Source of the DNA: Minisyncoccota bacterium
GTDB lineage: Bacteria > Patescibacteriota > Minisyncoccia > Phycocordibacterales > Phycocordibacteraceae
Direction of reading: 5' to 3'
Assembly: GCA_028687085.1 (NCBI GenBank)
Contig: JAQUAU010000041.1
Location: forward strand, 1 to 7,243
Length of the DNA: 7,243 nucleotides
The notes beneath the pieces were generated by a model. It did not search any database. It worked only from the letters and a program-made list of their open reading frames with translations, and had not been told where the DNA came from. The position numbers were made by a program, and so were the translations under genes. This document shows positions 1-4,545 of this stretch, one piece after another (the stretch's first letter is position 1; each line of letters starts with the position of its first letter).

Positions 1-1
1 A

Positions 2-154
2 ATGTATAAACGCATGATAGCAATCGCCGCCCACTATGGAATAACTGTATATGAGCCAGGGGAATTCTTCGGTGACAACAGGGTTGTGATTGCTGATGGT
101 GCATATGCTTACGCCATAGACGCTGGAGGAGAACCACATACTATTAAGGGATAA
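2..154 (+). CDS. Short plus-strand hypothetical protein, possibly 5'-partial
   Basis: This 50-residue frame begins with ATG at the window edge and stops with TAA at 152-154. I do not recognise the product. The translation reads like a real soluble protein, with a segment GEFFGDNRVVIADGAYAYAI and a short tail ending in HTIKG. The window starts one base before the ATG, so no ribosome-binding site can be seen and the true start may lie outside. It is the only plausible plus-strand gene, and it converges on the leftward operon, with its stop overlapping the end of the last minus-strand frame. The opposite strand is also open over much of this stretch, but its translation is rich in Ser, Cys, His and Trp and looks like a shadow. 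Confidence 0.5.
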   Translation: MYKRMIAIAAHYGITVYEPGEFFGDNRVVIADGAYAYAIDAGGEPHTIKG

Positions 155-293
155 CCCAGGCGCTAACCGCAAAAGGCCGGACATAAAACCTGCGTTTAAG
201 TGTCTGTAGGAGGGTAGCTCTGTGTTTTTCATTAGCGTCTATCCGGATTCGTTGACCACACAATGAGCAGGTTATTGTGTCGCCTATTCGCAT
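144..293 (-). CDS. Possible small CxxC protein, last frame of the operon
   Basis: This is a 49-residue frame starting at ATG 293-291, with a CSLC motif at residues 9-12 (TITCSLCGQRIRI). That resembles half of a zinc ribbon, but no second Cys pair follows. The frame can be opened further upstream to 377, but that would lie entirely over the 63-aa gene, so I chose the internal ATG, which overlaps the end of that gene by 10 nt. The ribosome-binding site is weak (GAAAGAG just before the start). The C-terminal half is basic and then hydrophobic, and looks less protein-like. It may be read-through of a module boundary. Function unknown. Confidence 0.4.
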   Translation of the reverse strand: MRIGDTITCSLCGQRIRIDANEKHRATLLQTLKRRFYVRPFAVSAWVIP

Positions 294-475
294 AGCTCTT
301 TCACTTTCCCAATAATCTCTTTTAACCTGTCGTTTTCTTGTTTCAGATATCTCAGATGCTCTAAACCGTCCTGCCACAACAACGCGCTATCTTTCTGTCC
401 CCGCGCTGACGCAGTTTTAGCAGCCTTTTCAAACCACTCCTCGACCAATTCAAATCTTGTGCTCGGCTCTTTCAT
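284..475 (-). CDS. Small coiled-coil phage protein (63 aa)
   Basis: This is a charged, all-helical mini-protein of unknown function. Residues about 40-62 (HLRYLKQENDRLKEIIGKVK) have leucine/isoleucine spacing typical of a short coiled coil, so it may dimerise or bind another coiled-coil protein. The start ATG at 475-473 is supported by GGAGG seven bases upstream and by an ATGA overlap with the stop of the gene before it (472-475), so the two are probably translationally coupled. Nothing suggests an enzyme, a signal peptide or a membrane segment. Confidence 0.75.
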   Translation of the reverse strand: MKEPSTRFELVEEWFEKAAKTASARGQKDSALLWQDGLEHLRYLKQENDRLKEIIGKVKELCE

Positions 476-915
476 TGTTTTGCCTCCCTTCTGAGCTTTA
501 TGTGGCTTTTATTTACTTCTAGTTTACTGACCAACTGCCCAAAAACAATCTTTCCATAACTCACTTGCGGGTCGTAAAATCCATTTTCCCGGCATTCTTT
601 GAGCTTGTCAGCTAATGTTTCGCGGATGCTCAAGCTAAGACGTTCTGCGTATTTATCCCAGCCAACTGATTCACGGTGCTTCTGATAGCCTTCAAGGGCA
701 TTCTTAATCATATCGTAATCATCACCGAGGATCTCCTCTGGCGTCCGCCTGGGGATTATCAGTGGCGGATTTTTTAGCAATCCGCTCCTGCTTTTCTCTG
801 GCCAGTCTGTTGGCTTCGTCAACTGCCCGTTGCGATTCAGGCGGTAGTTCAAATTCCTGTGGTCTGCCCCTATATCCTGCATTGCTAAATCTGTTGCTTG
901 GTGTAGTGATTCCAT
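472..915 (-). CDS. Hypothetical phage protein overlapping the replication gene by 194 nt
   Basis: I do not recognise this protein. The chosen start, ATG at 915-913, has a perfect GGAGG with an 8-base spacer and gives 147 residues, but it lies 194 nt inside the preceding DUF1376-type gene in another frame. A second start, ATG at 711-709 (residue 69), would nearly abolish the overlap but has its closest AGGAG 21 bases away. The part outside the overlap is helical and charged, with segments DMIKNALEGYQKHRESVGW and SIRETLADKLKECRENGFYD, and is credible coding sequence. From about residue 53 (PPLIIPRRTPEEILGDDYD) it already reads naturally. A frame shift at the A6 run 775-770 could therefore make this the C-terminus of the DUF1376 protein. 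The gene ends with an ATGA coupling to the 63-aa gene. Confidence 0.65.
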   Translation of the reverse strand: MESLHQATDLAMQDIGADHRNLNYRLNRNGQLTKPTDWPEKSRSGLLKNPPLIIPRRTPEEILGDDYDMIKNALEGYQKHRESVGWDKYAERLSLSIRETLADKLKECRENGFYDPQVSYGKIVFGQLVSKLEVNKSHIKLRREAKQ

Positions 916-1627
916 TGCCGTTGCCTCCAAAATCTTTTAGCGGGTAAACATCAGTCCATCCGCCTTTAATTGATTTATTCAATACCTCGATAGGATCGTG
1001 CCCATAGGTTTTTTTGATCTTTTCGAGTTCCTTAATAACAAGATCAAAAGCGTAAGGAGTCTGAGGAGCTTTTTTCTTAACCCTAACCGCTAAATATGCC
1101 TGCCATGTTTCAATAGGAATCCAGTCGGGCAAAAAAAACTCATTTTTCTTTTTTTCTTTTTTTTCTTTTATTATAGGTTTAGGTTTAGGTTTAGGTTTAG
1201 AGGAGTTGACTTCCGGTTGGGTATCCGGTTGACCTTCGGTTACCCCTCCGGTTGAACCGTGGTTGAACTGTGGTTGAACCGTGGTTACCCTTTTAGATGC
1301 AGACTTAAGTCCTTTAATTGATTGTTGTTTTCGGTAATATACTTGCTTATCTTTTTCGTGCTTCAATCTTTTTGATAATAAACGTCCATTTTTTTCTTGA
1401 AAACATGGTAAAATTTCCTTAAAAATCGCTGAAAATTTCTCACCGAAAATTCCAAGCAGATTAGAGATAATTTTTTCATCATTTGGAATGGAAAATTGTG
1501 TATCGTATTCCCAAATATTAGCCAACAAGAGGAGGTAAAACGCCCTTGCCTCTGGCGACATGATCCTCACTTTTACATCACCGAAAAAATCTGAAGGATA
1601 AAATGGAAAACAAGGGGATTTATTCAT
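722..1627 (-). CDS. DUF1376-type phage replication initiator-like protein
   Basis: This is probably the phage replication initiation protein, which would bind the origin and recruit host helicase functions in the cytoplasm. Residues 6-100 match the DUF1376 (YdaU-like) pattern: CFPFYPSDFFGDVKV, then a winged-helix-like stretch with ARAFYLLLLANIWE. Residues 113-167 are a low-complexity linker containing (KP)4 and a lysine-rich run. Residues 168-232 form a second domain (WIPIETWQAYLAVR to SIKGGWTDVYPL) typical of phage replisome-organizer C-termini. The tail is Gly/Asn-rich, then charged. The start ATG at 1627 has TTGAGGA just upstream. A TTG four codons earlier (1639) is possible but would sit inside that ribosome-binding site. 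The linker DNA carries the iteron array and AT tract described separately. The C-terminal 65 codons overlap the next gene. The DUF1376 call is by motif memory, without a search. Confidence 0.8.
   Translation of the reverse strand: MNKSPCFPFYPSDFFGDVKVRIMSPEARAFYLLLLANIWEYDTQFSIPNDEKIISNLLGIFGEKFSAIFKEILPCFQEKNGRLLSKRLKHEKDKQVYYRKQQSIKGLKSASKRVTTVQPQFNHGSTGGVTEGQPDTQPEVNSSKPKPKPKPIIKEKKEKKKNEFFLPDWIPIETWQAYLAVRVKKKAPQTPYAFDLVIKELEKIKKTYGHDPIEVLNKSIKGGWTDVYPLKDFGGNGNGITTPSNRFSNAGYRGRPQEFELPPESQRAVDEANRLAREKQERIAKKSATDNPQADARGDPR
1131..1175. other. AT-rich oligo-T/oligo-A tract, candidate DNA unwinding element
   Basis: The plus strand holds an A8 run followed by oligo-T runs of five to nine interrupted by single C bases. 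Only 5 of 45 bases are G or C. On the coding (minus) strand it encodes the lysine-rich segment KEKKEKKKNEF of the DUF1376-type protein. Its position beside the repeat array fits a melting element. It may simply be a lysine-rich linker, and it would also be prone to replication slippage. Confidence 0.5.
1176..1200. repeat. Hexamer tandem repeat (GGTTTA) x4
   Basis: Four perfect GGTTTA units run 1176-1199, plus one extra G. They encode alternating Lys-Pro (KPKPKPKP) in the linker of the DUF1376-type protein. Because the unit is two codons long, copy number could change without breaking the frame. The array sits exactly between the AT-rich tract and the GGTT-headed repeat array. Confidence 0.85.
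1204..1290. repeat. Array of eight GGTT-headed repeats spaced 11-12 bp (candidate origin iterons)
   Basis: On the plus strand, units begin at 1204 (degenerate, AGTT), 1215, 1227, 1238, 1250, 1261, 1272 and 1283, with spacings of 11, 12, 11, 12, 11, 11 and 11 bp. The clearest copies read GGTTGAACCGT (1250, 1272) and GGTTGAACTGT (1261). The core GGTTGAACC is nearly palindromic (GGTT-N-AACC). An 11-bp period is not a multiple of three, so the peptide encoded on the minus strand is not repeated. The repetition is a property of the DNA, and one unit per helical turn suits repeated protein binding on one face. The array lies in the linker of the DUF1376-type gene. Confidence 0.8.
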
Positions 1628-1635
1628 TATTTTCC

Positions 1636-1812
1636 TCAAGTATTTAAGATTTCGTTAGATTCCCACACTATCTTCCCGCCATAAACGATTCTAGCCGGGC
1701 ATTTTCTTGACTTTGAAATGACCTCAGCATTGATTATGGCGTTCTCAAGGTTTCTATGCCAAGAAAATATATGCCATTCGTTGTTAGTGAATATCTCTAC
1801 TTTATGGTTCAT
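1636..1812 (-). CDS. Small phage protein (58 aa), coupled to ruvC
   Basis: This is a 58-residue protein of unknown function. It begins MNHKVEIFTNNEWHIFSWHR and ends with a segment CPARIVYGGKIVWESNEIL that resembles a small beta-rich fold. The start ATG overlaps the ruvC-like stop as ATGA (1809-1812), strong evidence that it is a real, translationally coupled gene. Its stop (1638-1636) lies 8 bases before the ATG of the DUF1376-type gene, so it fills the only gap between them. It has two cysteines at most, no membrane segment and no obvious catalytic motif. Confidence 0.75.
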   Translation of the reverse strand: MNHKVEIFTNNEWHIFSWHRNLENAIINAEVISKSRKCPARIVYGGKIVWESNEILNT

Positions 1813-2243
1813 ACGACCCCACTGTAATATCTGCCGTAGTATGAGATTAAAACTGCGTCAGCTATTGAATGCGTGATTTTGAGATTAGGGAAAAGCTGTT
1901 GCGCTTTGGCTTTTGTGACGTTCTTGTCACCCTTAGACAGACATGATAAAGCCCTCTGCCACTTCTGGGGGCTAACATCGTGCAAAGGATAATGTAATGC
2001 TATAACTATACCGCGTAATAGCCCGTAATTACGACCAAATTTGAACGATGAACTTACTCCTTGGCCTGGCATAGAGTGGACGGATTCAAGGAAAACGATA
2101 GGTGAATCTTCGCCGGTCGATTCCAGTAGATCACTAATGTCTCGCTCGGTCTCGGGCATTTTATAGGCTTCGATGTTTCCGGTTTGAAAATGAAATGCAA
2201 TGCCGCCATTAATGCCCGGATCAATACCCACCACAACCGTCAT
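1809..2243 (-). CDS. RuvC-like Holliday junction resolvase
   Basis: This is a crossover-junction endodeoxyribonuclease of the RuvC/RNase H-like fold, expected to cut four-way and branched DNA made during phage replication and recombination, with two metal ions. At 144 residues it is slightly shorter than bacterial RuvC. The N-terminal strand holds GIDPG with Asp8. Glu53 lies in VFLES. The C-terminal motif THSIADAVLISYYGR supplies Asp129, with His125 nearby. These match the usual acidic catalytic set. The segment GQGVSSSFKFGRNYGLLRGI is typical of phage-borne RuvC relatives. The start ATG follows AAGGAG at good spacing within a 21-bp sequence repeated at the preceding gene. It lies one base after the 75-aa gene and overlaps the 58-aa gene by ATGA. 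No partner RuvA or RuvB is seen, as is usual in phages. Confidence 0.9.
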   Translation of the reverse strand: MTVVVGIDPGINGGIAFHFQTGNIEAYKMPETERDISDLLESTGEDSPIVFLESVHSMPGQGVSSSFKFGRNYGLLRGIVIALHYPLHDVSPQKWQRALSCLSKGDKNVTKAKAQQLFPNLKITHSIADAVLISYYGRYYSGVV

Positions 2244-2256
2244 TTCAACGCTCCTT
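2236..2256 (-). repeat. 21-bp direct repeat, copy A, at the ruvC-like start
   Basis: On the minus strand it reads AAGGAGCGTTGAAATGACGG plus a final T. It contains the Shine-Dalgarno sequence, the spacer, the ATG and two further codons. It also encodes the Lys-Glu-Arg-stop end of the 75-aa gene. It is identical to the copy at 2465-2485. Confidence 0.9.
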
Positions 2257-2472
2257 CTTGATTTTTACTCTTATACATTGCCCTTTCCGGCCACATTCCT
2301 CTCCATCCTTCTCCGCCCAACACTCTACTTCGTATGTTCGTGATCTGGAATATAGGTCTTTTGGATGAAGACTATCTCTTGCATATCCAAAATCATTTAG
2401 GGCATGCAGATTGGGGCAAATATCTCTTTGTAGTATTGAGAATTTCTTCTTTACAATCTCTTTGACCGTCAT
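2245..2472 (-). CDS. Small Cys-containing phage protein (75 aa)
   Basis: I do not recognise this protein. It is basic and starts MTVKEIVKKKFSILQRDICP. Its C-terminal part has Cys51, Cys60 and Cys66 (ECWAEKDGEECGRKGQC), which together with Cys19 could bind a metal. The start ATG has AAGGAG seven to eight bases upstream, inside the 21-bp sequence that is repeated at the ruvC-like gene. It ends one base before the ruvC-like ATG. Because it is bracketed by that direct repeat, it could have been gained or lost as a cassette. Confidence 0.75.
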   Translation of the reverse strand: MTVKEIVKKKFSILQRDICPNLHALNDFGYARDSLHPKDLYSRSRTYEVECWAEKDGEECGRKGQCIRVKIKKER

Positions 2473-2485
2473 TTCAACGCTCCTT
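2465..2485 (-). repeat. 21-bp direct repeat, copy B, at the start of the 75-aa gene
   Basis: This is identical over 21 bases to the copy at 2236-2256, with the same Shine-Dalgarno sequence, spacer, ATG and following Met-Thr-Val coding bases. The offset between copies is 229 bp, which is one whole copy of the 75-aa gene. Confidence 0.9.
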
Positions 2486-2550
2486 TACTCAGTCCGATGA
2501 CCGGCAATAAAACCCAAGACAAAAATCCAACCCAAAACTAATAGCACCAT
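2485..2550 (-). CDS. Possible separate 21-aa membrane peptide
   Basis: If no frameshift occurs, the hydrophobic segment could be a gene of its own. It would start at an ATG sharing bases with the zinc-finger stop (TGATG, 2552-2548) and read MVLLVLGWIFVLGFIAGHRT plus Glu. There is no good Shine-Dalgarno sequence, and the upstream in-frame residues (YEWYSPL) already look coding but have no start codon, so I favour the frameshift reading. Confidence 0.25.
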   Translation of the reverse strand: MVLLVLGWIFVLGFIAGHRTE

Positions 2551-2690
2551 CAAAGGTGAGTACCATTCATAGGTTGTACACGATGTTTTCCCAAAGGTTT
2601 ATCGCACTTGGCACTCTTTTCATGCTCTACTTCATGTCCACAATTCACACACCATTTGCGATTCCTCATCGGGCAAATGACAGTATCCAT
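2485..2690 (-). CDS. Mini zinc-finger protein with apparent -1 frameshift into a membrane segment
   Basis: The zero frame starts at ATG 2690-2688, eleven bases after AAGGAG, and ends at 2550 after 46 residues. It contains a compact Cys/His cluster: C14-VN-C17-GH, His23 and Cys29. At 2592-2586 the minus strand has G GGA AAA in the correct phase for a -1 slip. The -1 frame then runs TSCTTYEWYSPL followed by a hydrophobic segment (MVLLVLGWIFVLGFIAG) and stops at 2485, for 68 residues in all. The shift supplies a fourth Cys at position 38 in a C-x-x-[FYW] setting, as expected for small phage fingers of the CxxCGH...H...C...C type, so both frames appear to be coding. This could be programmed frameshifting or a one-base sequencing or mutational indel. 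The 5' end overlaps the 99-aa gene by 59 nt. Likely a membrane-anchored zinc-binding protein of unknown role. Confidence 0.6.
2586..2592 (-). promoter_or_regulatory. Candidate -1 slippery heptamer GGGAAAA
   Basis: In the zinc-finger reading frame this reads G GGA AAA, fitting the X XXY YYZ rule for tandem -1 slippage by Gly and Lys tRNAs. A weak imperfect hairpin (GTGTAC with GTACTCAC) can be drawn about four bases downstream, closer than usual. Whether slippage happens is inference. Confidence 0.4.
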
Positions 2691-2931
2691 TAGCTGTTAC
2701 TCTCCTTGCTCCATGTATCTCCTTTCCAAGCCGGTAATCTATTTCAAGCCGCCACAAACGTAATCTCCATATCCTACCGGCTGGTGTACCATCAGGATGA
2801 AACACATTTTTTTCGTCGTAAATAAACCAATCGAAATAGCCATACCTGTATATCCAGTACCAAATACCTATGCGGATTTTCTCATTACCGAAATACCAAG
2901 CGGCCATTCTATCAAGTCGTTTAATTGCCAT
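2632..2931 (-). CDS. Trp/Tyr-rich hypothetical protein (99 aa)
   Basis: I do not recognise this protein. It is strikingly aromatic, with tryptophans at about residues 12, 24, 26, 35, 55, 60 and 98 and many tyrosines, for example GIWYWIYRYGYFDWFIYDEK. A middle segment IWRLRLWRLEIDYRLGKEI alternates charged and aromatic residues, suggesting beta strands, not membrane helices. The start ATG (2931-2929) has AAGGAG close upstream. It overlaps the preceding 51-aa gene by 11 nt, and its last 20 codons overlap the zinc-finger gene in another frame. No catalytic motif is visible. Confidence 0.7.
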   Translation of the reverse strand: MAIKRLDRMAAWYFGNEKIRIGIWYWIYRYGYFDWFIYDEKNVFHPDGTPAGRIWRLRLWRLEIDYRLGKEIHGARRVTANGYCHLPDEESQMVCELWT

Positions 2932-3076
2932 TCTTCTCCTTAAAATCTTGACACACTATTTCAAACGCTTCGTAATCAATCTTAAAATTTAGACCAATAC
3001 TTTCGCAGCGCTCGCCATTCCAATGCTCACATTCATCGCAGGCTTCCCAGTCTAGGCTTCCGACAACTCCGTCCAT
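2921..3076 (-). CDS. Small Cys-rich protein (51 aa)
   Basis: This is a 51-residue acidic protein with C13-DE-C16-EHWNGER-C24 and a later Cys42, a spacing that could bind a metal ion. The N-terminus is MDGVVGSLDWEACDE and the C-terminal part (NFKIDYEAFEIVCQDFKEK) is probably helical. The start ATG at 3076-3074 is preceded by AAGGAGG, one of the strongest ribosome-binding sites in the window. It lies between the ATPase gene (22 bases away) and the 99-aa gene, which it overlaps by 11 nt. Function unknown. It is one of several Cys-rich mini-proteins in this operon. Confidence 0.75.
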   Translation of the reverse strand: MDGVVGSLDWEACDECEHWNGERCESIGLNFKIDYEAFEIVCQDFKEKNGN

Positions 3077-3098
3077 ATTTCCTCCTTTCCGAAGTGGG

Positions 3099-4124
3099 TC
3101 ATGCCTCCTCGTTAAGTTTTGCGTCCCTCATTCGGTTGTAGGCAGTATAAAATTCTTCAAAATTTGATATGAATTTATCAGCTAAAGCCGCGTCATTTTT
3201 TGAAACGGCAAAGGCCATAAATTCATCCATATCTATTTTTTCAACAATACCTTTGCCTTTCATTAATTTGCCTATAGTGGCCATCTGGCTTGCTTGGATA
3301 GGTAGAGCTTTGGGTTGCTCTATTTCGGCCTTCTGAGCGGGCGTGGTAGGCGTTGTCTTGGGTTTTTCAGGCTTTTGTTGTTTCACTCCGCCCGCCGCCC
3401 ATTCAGCGACAGAAGCACCAGCTATTTCATCAATGAGTTTACCGGAAGGGAAAATTATCTTGTGCTGCTCTTGTAACTTTATAGGTTGTCCTATTCCTGG
3501 ATGATCTGAAGAAAGCAAAAAGGATACAGTAAGCTCATAAGGCATTTCTTTTGAACATACCGGCTGAAAACCTATTGGAATTATCACAGTCTTTTCTTTC
3601 CCATCTTTGATTACCTTCTCAATCTTCGTTTTTTCTTCAGCTCGGAAACACAAAATTAAATGAGCCTTTGTCTGTAATAACCTTTGAACCATCTGTTTGT
3701 GAGCCATCTTAGGCTTTATCCATGCGGCCATCTTGCAGGCTTCACGCTTTTTGTAATCGTCACCGGCCATCCGGGTTAGTTCGGCCTCCTGAAAATCGAG
3801 TACGCCGCCCTCACCAGCCCATTCATGCGAGCAGGAATCAACAACGATTGCCTTATATCCTGCCGTGTCAGCCGCTTTAATAACATCTGCATAGTCAAGG
3901 GACTTAAAAGGGGGCGATAATTCGCAATGATCGAATTTAAATTTATCAGCATAATGAAGCGCCCGGCGTGCTTCTGTGTCGATGACAGCAAACTTATTTC
4001 CCTCCCCAACAATCCCTGAAGCAAGTCGCATTGCTGAAAAAGTCTTGCCAGCGCCACTTTGTCCTATTAAACCTATAAGTAATCCAACGCTTTCCCTAAT
4101 TGCTGGCCTAAATTGATAACCCAT
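3099..4124 (-). CDS. RecA/Sak4-like P-loop ATPase, phage recombination
   Basis: This is an AAA/RecA-type nucleoside triphosphatase of the kind found in phage recombination modules (AAA_24/Sak4-like), expected to act with single-stranded DNA in annealing or strand pairing. Residues 21-28 are a perfect Walker A (GQSGAGKT). Residues 92-97 (AIVVDS) form Walker B with Asp96, and Glu101 in SHEW may activate water. NKFAVIDTEARRALHYAD (residues 43-60) is typical of the family. After about residue 245 comes a Lys/Pro/Thr/Gln-rich linker, then a helical tail (residues 280-341) that may contact a partner such as SSB. The start ATG has GGAGGGG upstream and overlaps the HNH gene by 17 nt. It shares an operon with an exonuclease, fitting a resection-plus-pairing pair. 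Whether it is truly Sak4 or a broader AAA_24 member cannot be settled by eye. Confidence 0.85.
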   Translation of the reverse strand: MGYQFRPAIRESVGLLIGLIGQSGAGKTFSAMRLASGIVGEGNKFAVIDTEARRALHYADKFKFDHCELSPPFKSLDYADVIKAADTAGYKAIVVDSCSHEWAGEGGVLDFQEAELTRMAGDDYKKREACKMAAWIKPKMAHKQMVQRLLQTKAHLILCFRAEEKTKIEKVIKDGKEKTVIIPIGFQPVCSKEMPYELTVSFLLSSDHPGIGQPIKLQEQHKIIFPSGKLIDEIAGASVAEWAAGGVKQQKPEKPKTTPTTPAQKAEIEQPKALPIQASQMATIGKLMKGKGIVEKIDMDEFMAFAVSKNDAALADKFISNFEEFYTAYNRMRDAKLNEEA

Positions 4125-4545
4125 TATTGCCCCTCCATATTTCTGGTATGTTATTATGGATTAGTCCATGAAGACGGGCATGCTCGGCTTGTGTCATTAC
4201 TGAAAGATTAGCGGGGGTATTATCTGTAACATCTCCATTGATATGATGCACGATCTCGTTTTCCGATAATCTTCTGCCTAACTTTTGTTCGGCTACAAGC
4301 CTATATTCTAAAATATATTTTCCACCAATAGCACGCGCGTCTGGGTGTTCTGGTGCATAAATCAAAGTGCGGCCATCAGCCATTAATGTTTTGCCACCTT
4401 TCCAATTATTATTTTTTTCGCCTACGAATGTTAGGGAACGAAATTTTCCGGCACATTTGTAACTGCACGTGGGAACTTTCGCCTTCGCGTGATTTCCATA
4501 TCTTGTAAATTCTGTATGGCATATCGGACAATTAAATTTCTTCAT
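4108..4545 (-). CDS. HNH endonuclease, possible free-standing homing endonuclease
   Basis: This is a predicted DNA-cutting enzyme of the HNH (beta-beta-alpha-metal) fold, 145 residues. Residues 1-31 hold a likely zinc finger (C6-PI-C9 and C27-SYK-C31). NNWKGGKTL (residues 46-54) and HPDARAIGGKYILEYRLVAE (residues 67-86) are the usual lead-in of HNH_3-type nucleases. The catalytic block is EIVHHINGDVTDNTPANLSV, with His100/His101, Asn109/Asn113, then EHARLH with His122 and His126. All key residues appear intact. The start has AAGGAG six bases upstream. It overlaps the exonuclease by 14 nt and the ATPase by 17 nt, so it sits neatly between two recombination genes. Genes of this type are often selfish insertions in phages, though a role in recombination is also possible. 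Confidence 0.88.
   Translation of the reverse strand: MKKFNCPICHTEFTRYGNHAKAKVPTCSYKCAGKFRSLTFVGEKNNNWKGGKTLMADGRTLIYAPEHPDARAIGGKYILEYRLVAEQKLGRRLSENEIVHHINGDVTDNTPANLSVMTQAEHARLHGLIHNNIPEIWRGNNGLSI

Larger units (their letters stand above)
1128..1290. other. Candidate phage replication origin inside the replication gene
   Basis: Eight short direct repeats (1204-1290) directly adjoin a very AT-rich tract. Bases 1131-1180 contain only 7 G or C in 50. This is the same order as in bacteriophage lambda, where iterons inside gene O are bound by the O protein's N-terminal domain and an AT-rich unwinding element lies further downstream within O. Here too the repeats fall between the predicted DNA-binding domain and the C-terminal domain, and the AT tract is on the 3' side of the gene. 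The layout is visible in the sequence. The origin function is inferred by analogy. Confidence 0.6.

Noticed and set aside
144..283. Rho-independent terminator between the convergent genes
   Set aside because: I could not draw a GC-rich stem followed by a T run in either orientation.
144..377. 77-residue version of the leftmost minus-strand frame
   Set aside because: Its first 28 codons lie over the well-supported 63-aa gene. Only the part from ATG 293 is plausible.
1176..1200. Telomere-like TTTAGG repeat suggesting a linear telomere or eukaryotic origin
   Set aside because: There are only four units, they lie inside a bacterial phage-type coding frame encoding Lys-Pro repeats, and they are not at a molecule end.
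2948..2976. Plus-strand promoter-like TTGACA, 17-base spacer, CGTAAT
   Set aside because: The -10 element matches the consensus at only four positions, it points antisense to the operon, it lies inside the 51-aa gene and it drives no plus-strand gene.
3776..4057. 93-residue minus-strand frame inside the ATPase gene
   Set aside because: It overlaps the Walker A and B coding region entirely. The ATPase frame has intact motifs, so this is a shadow.
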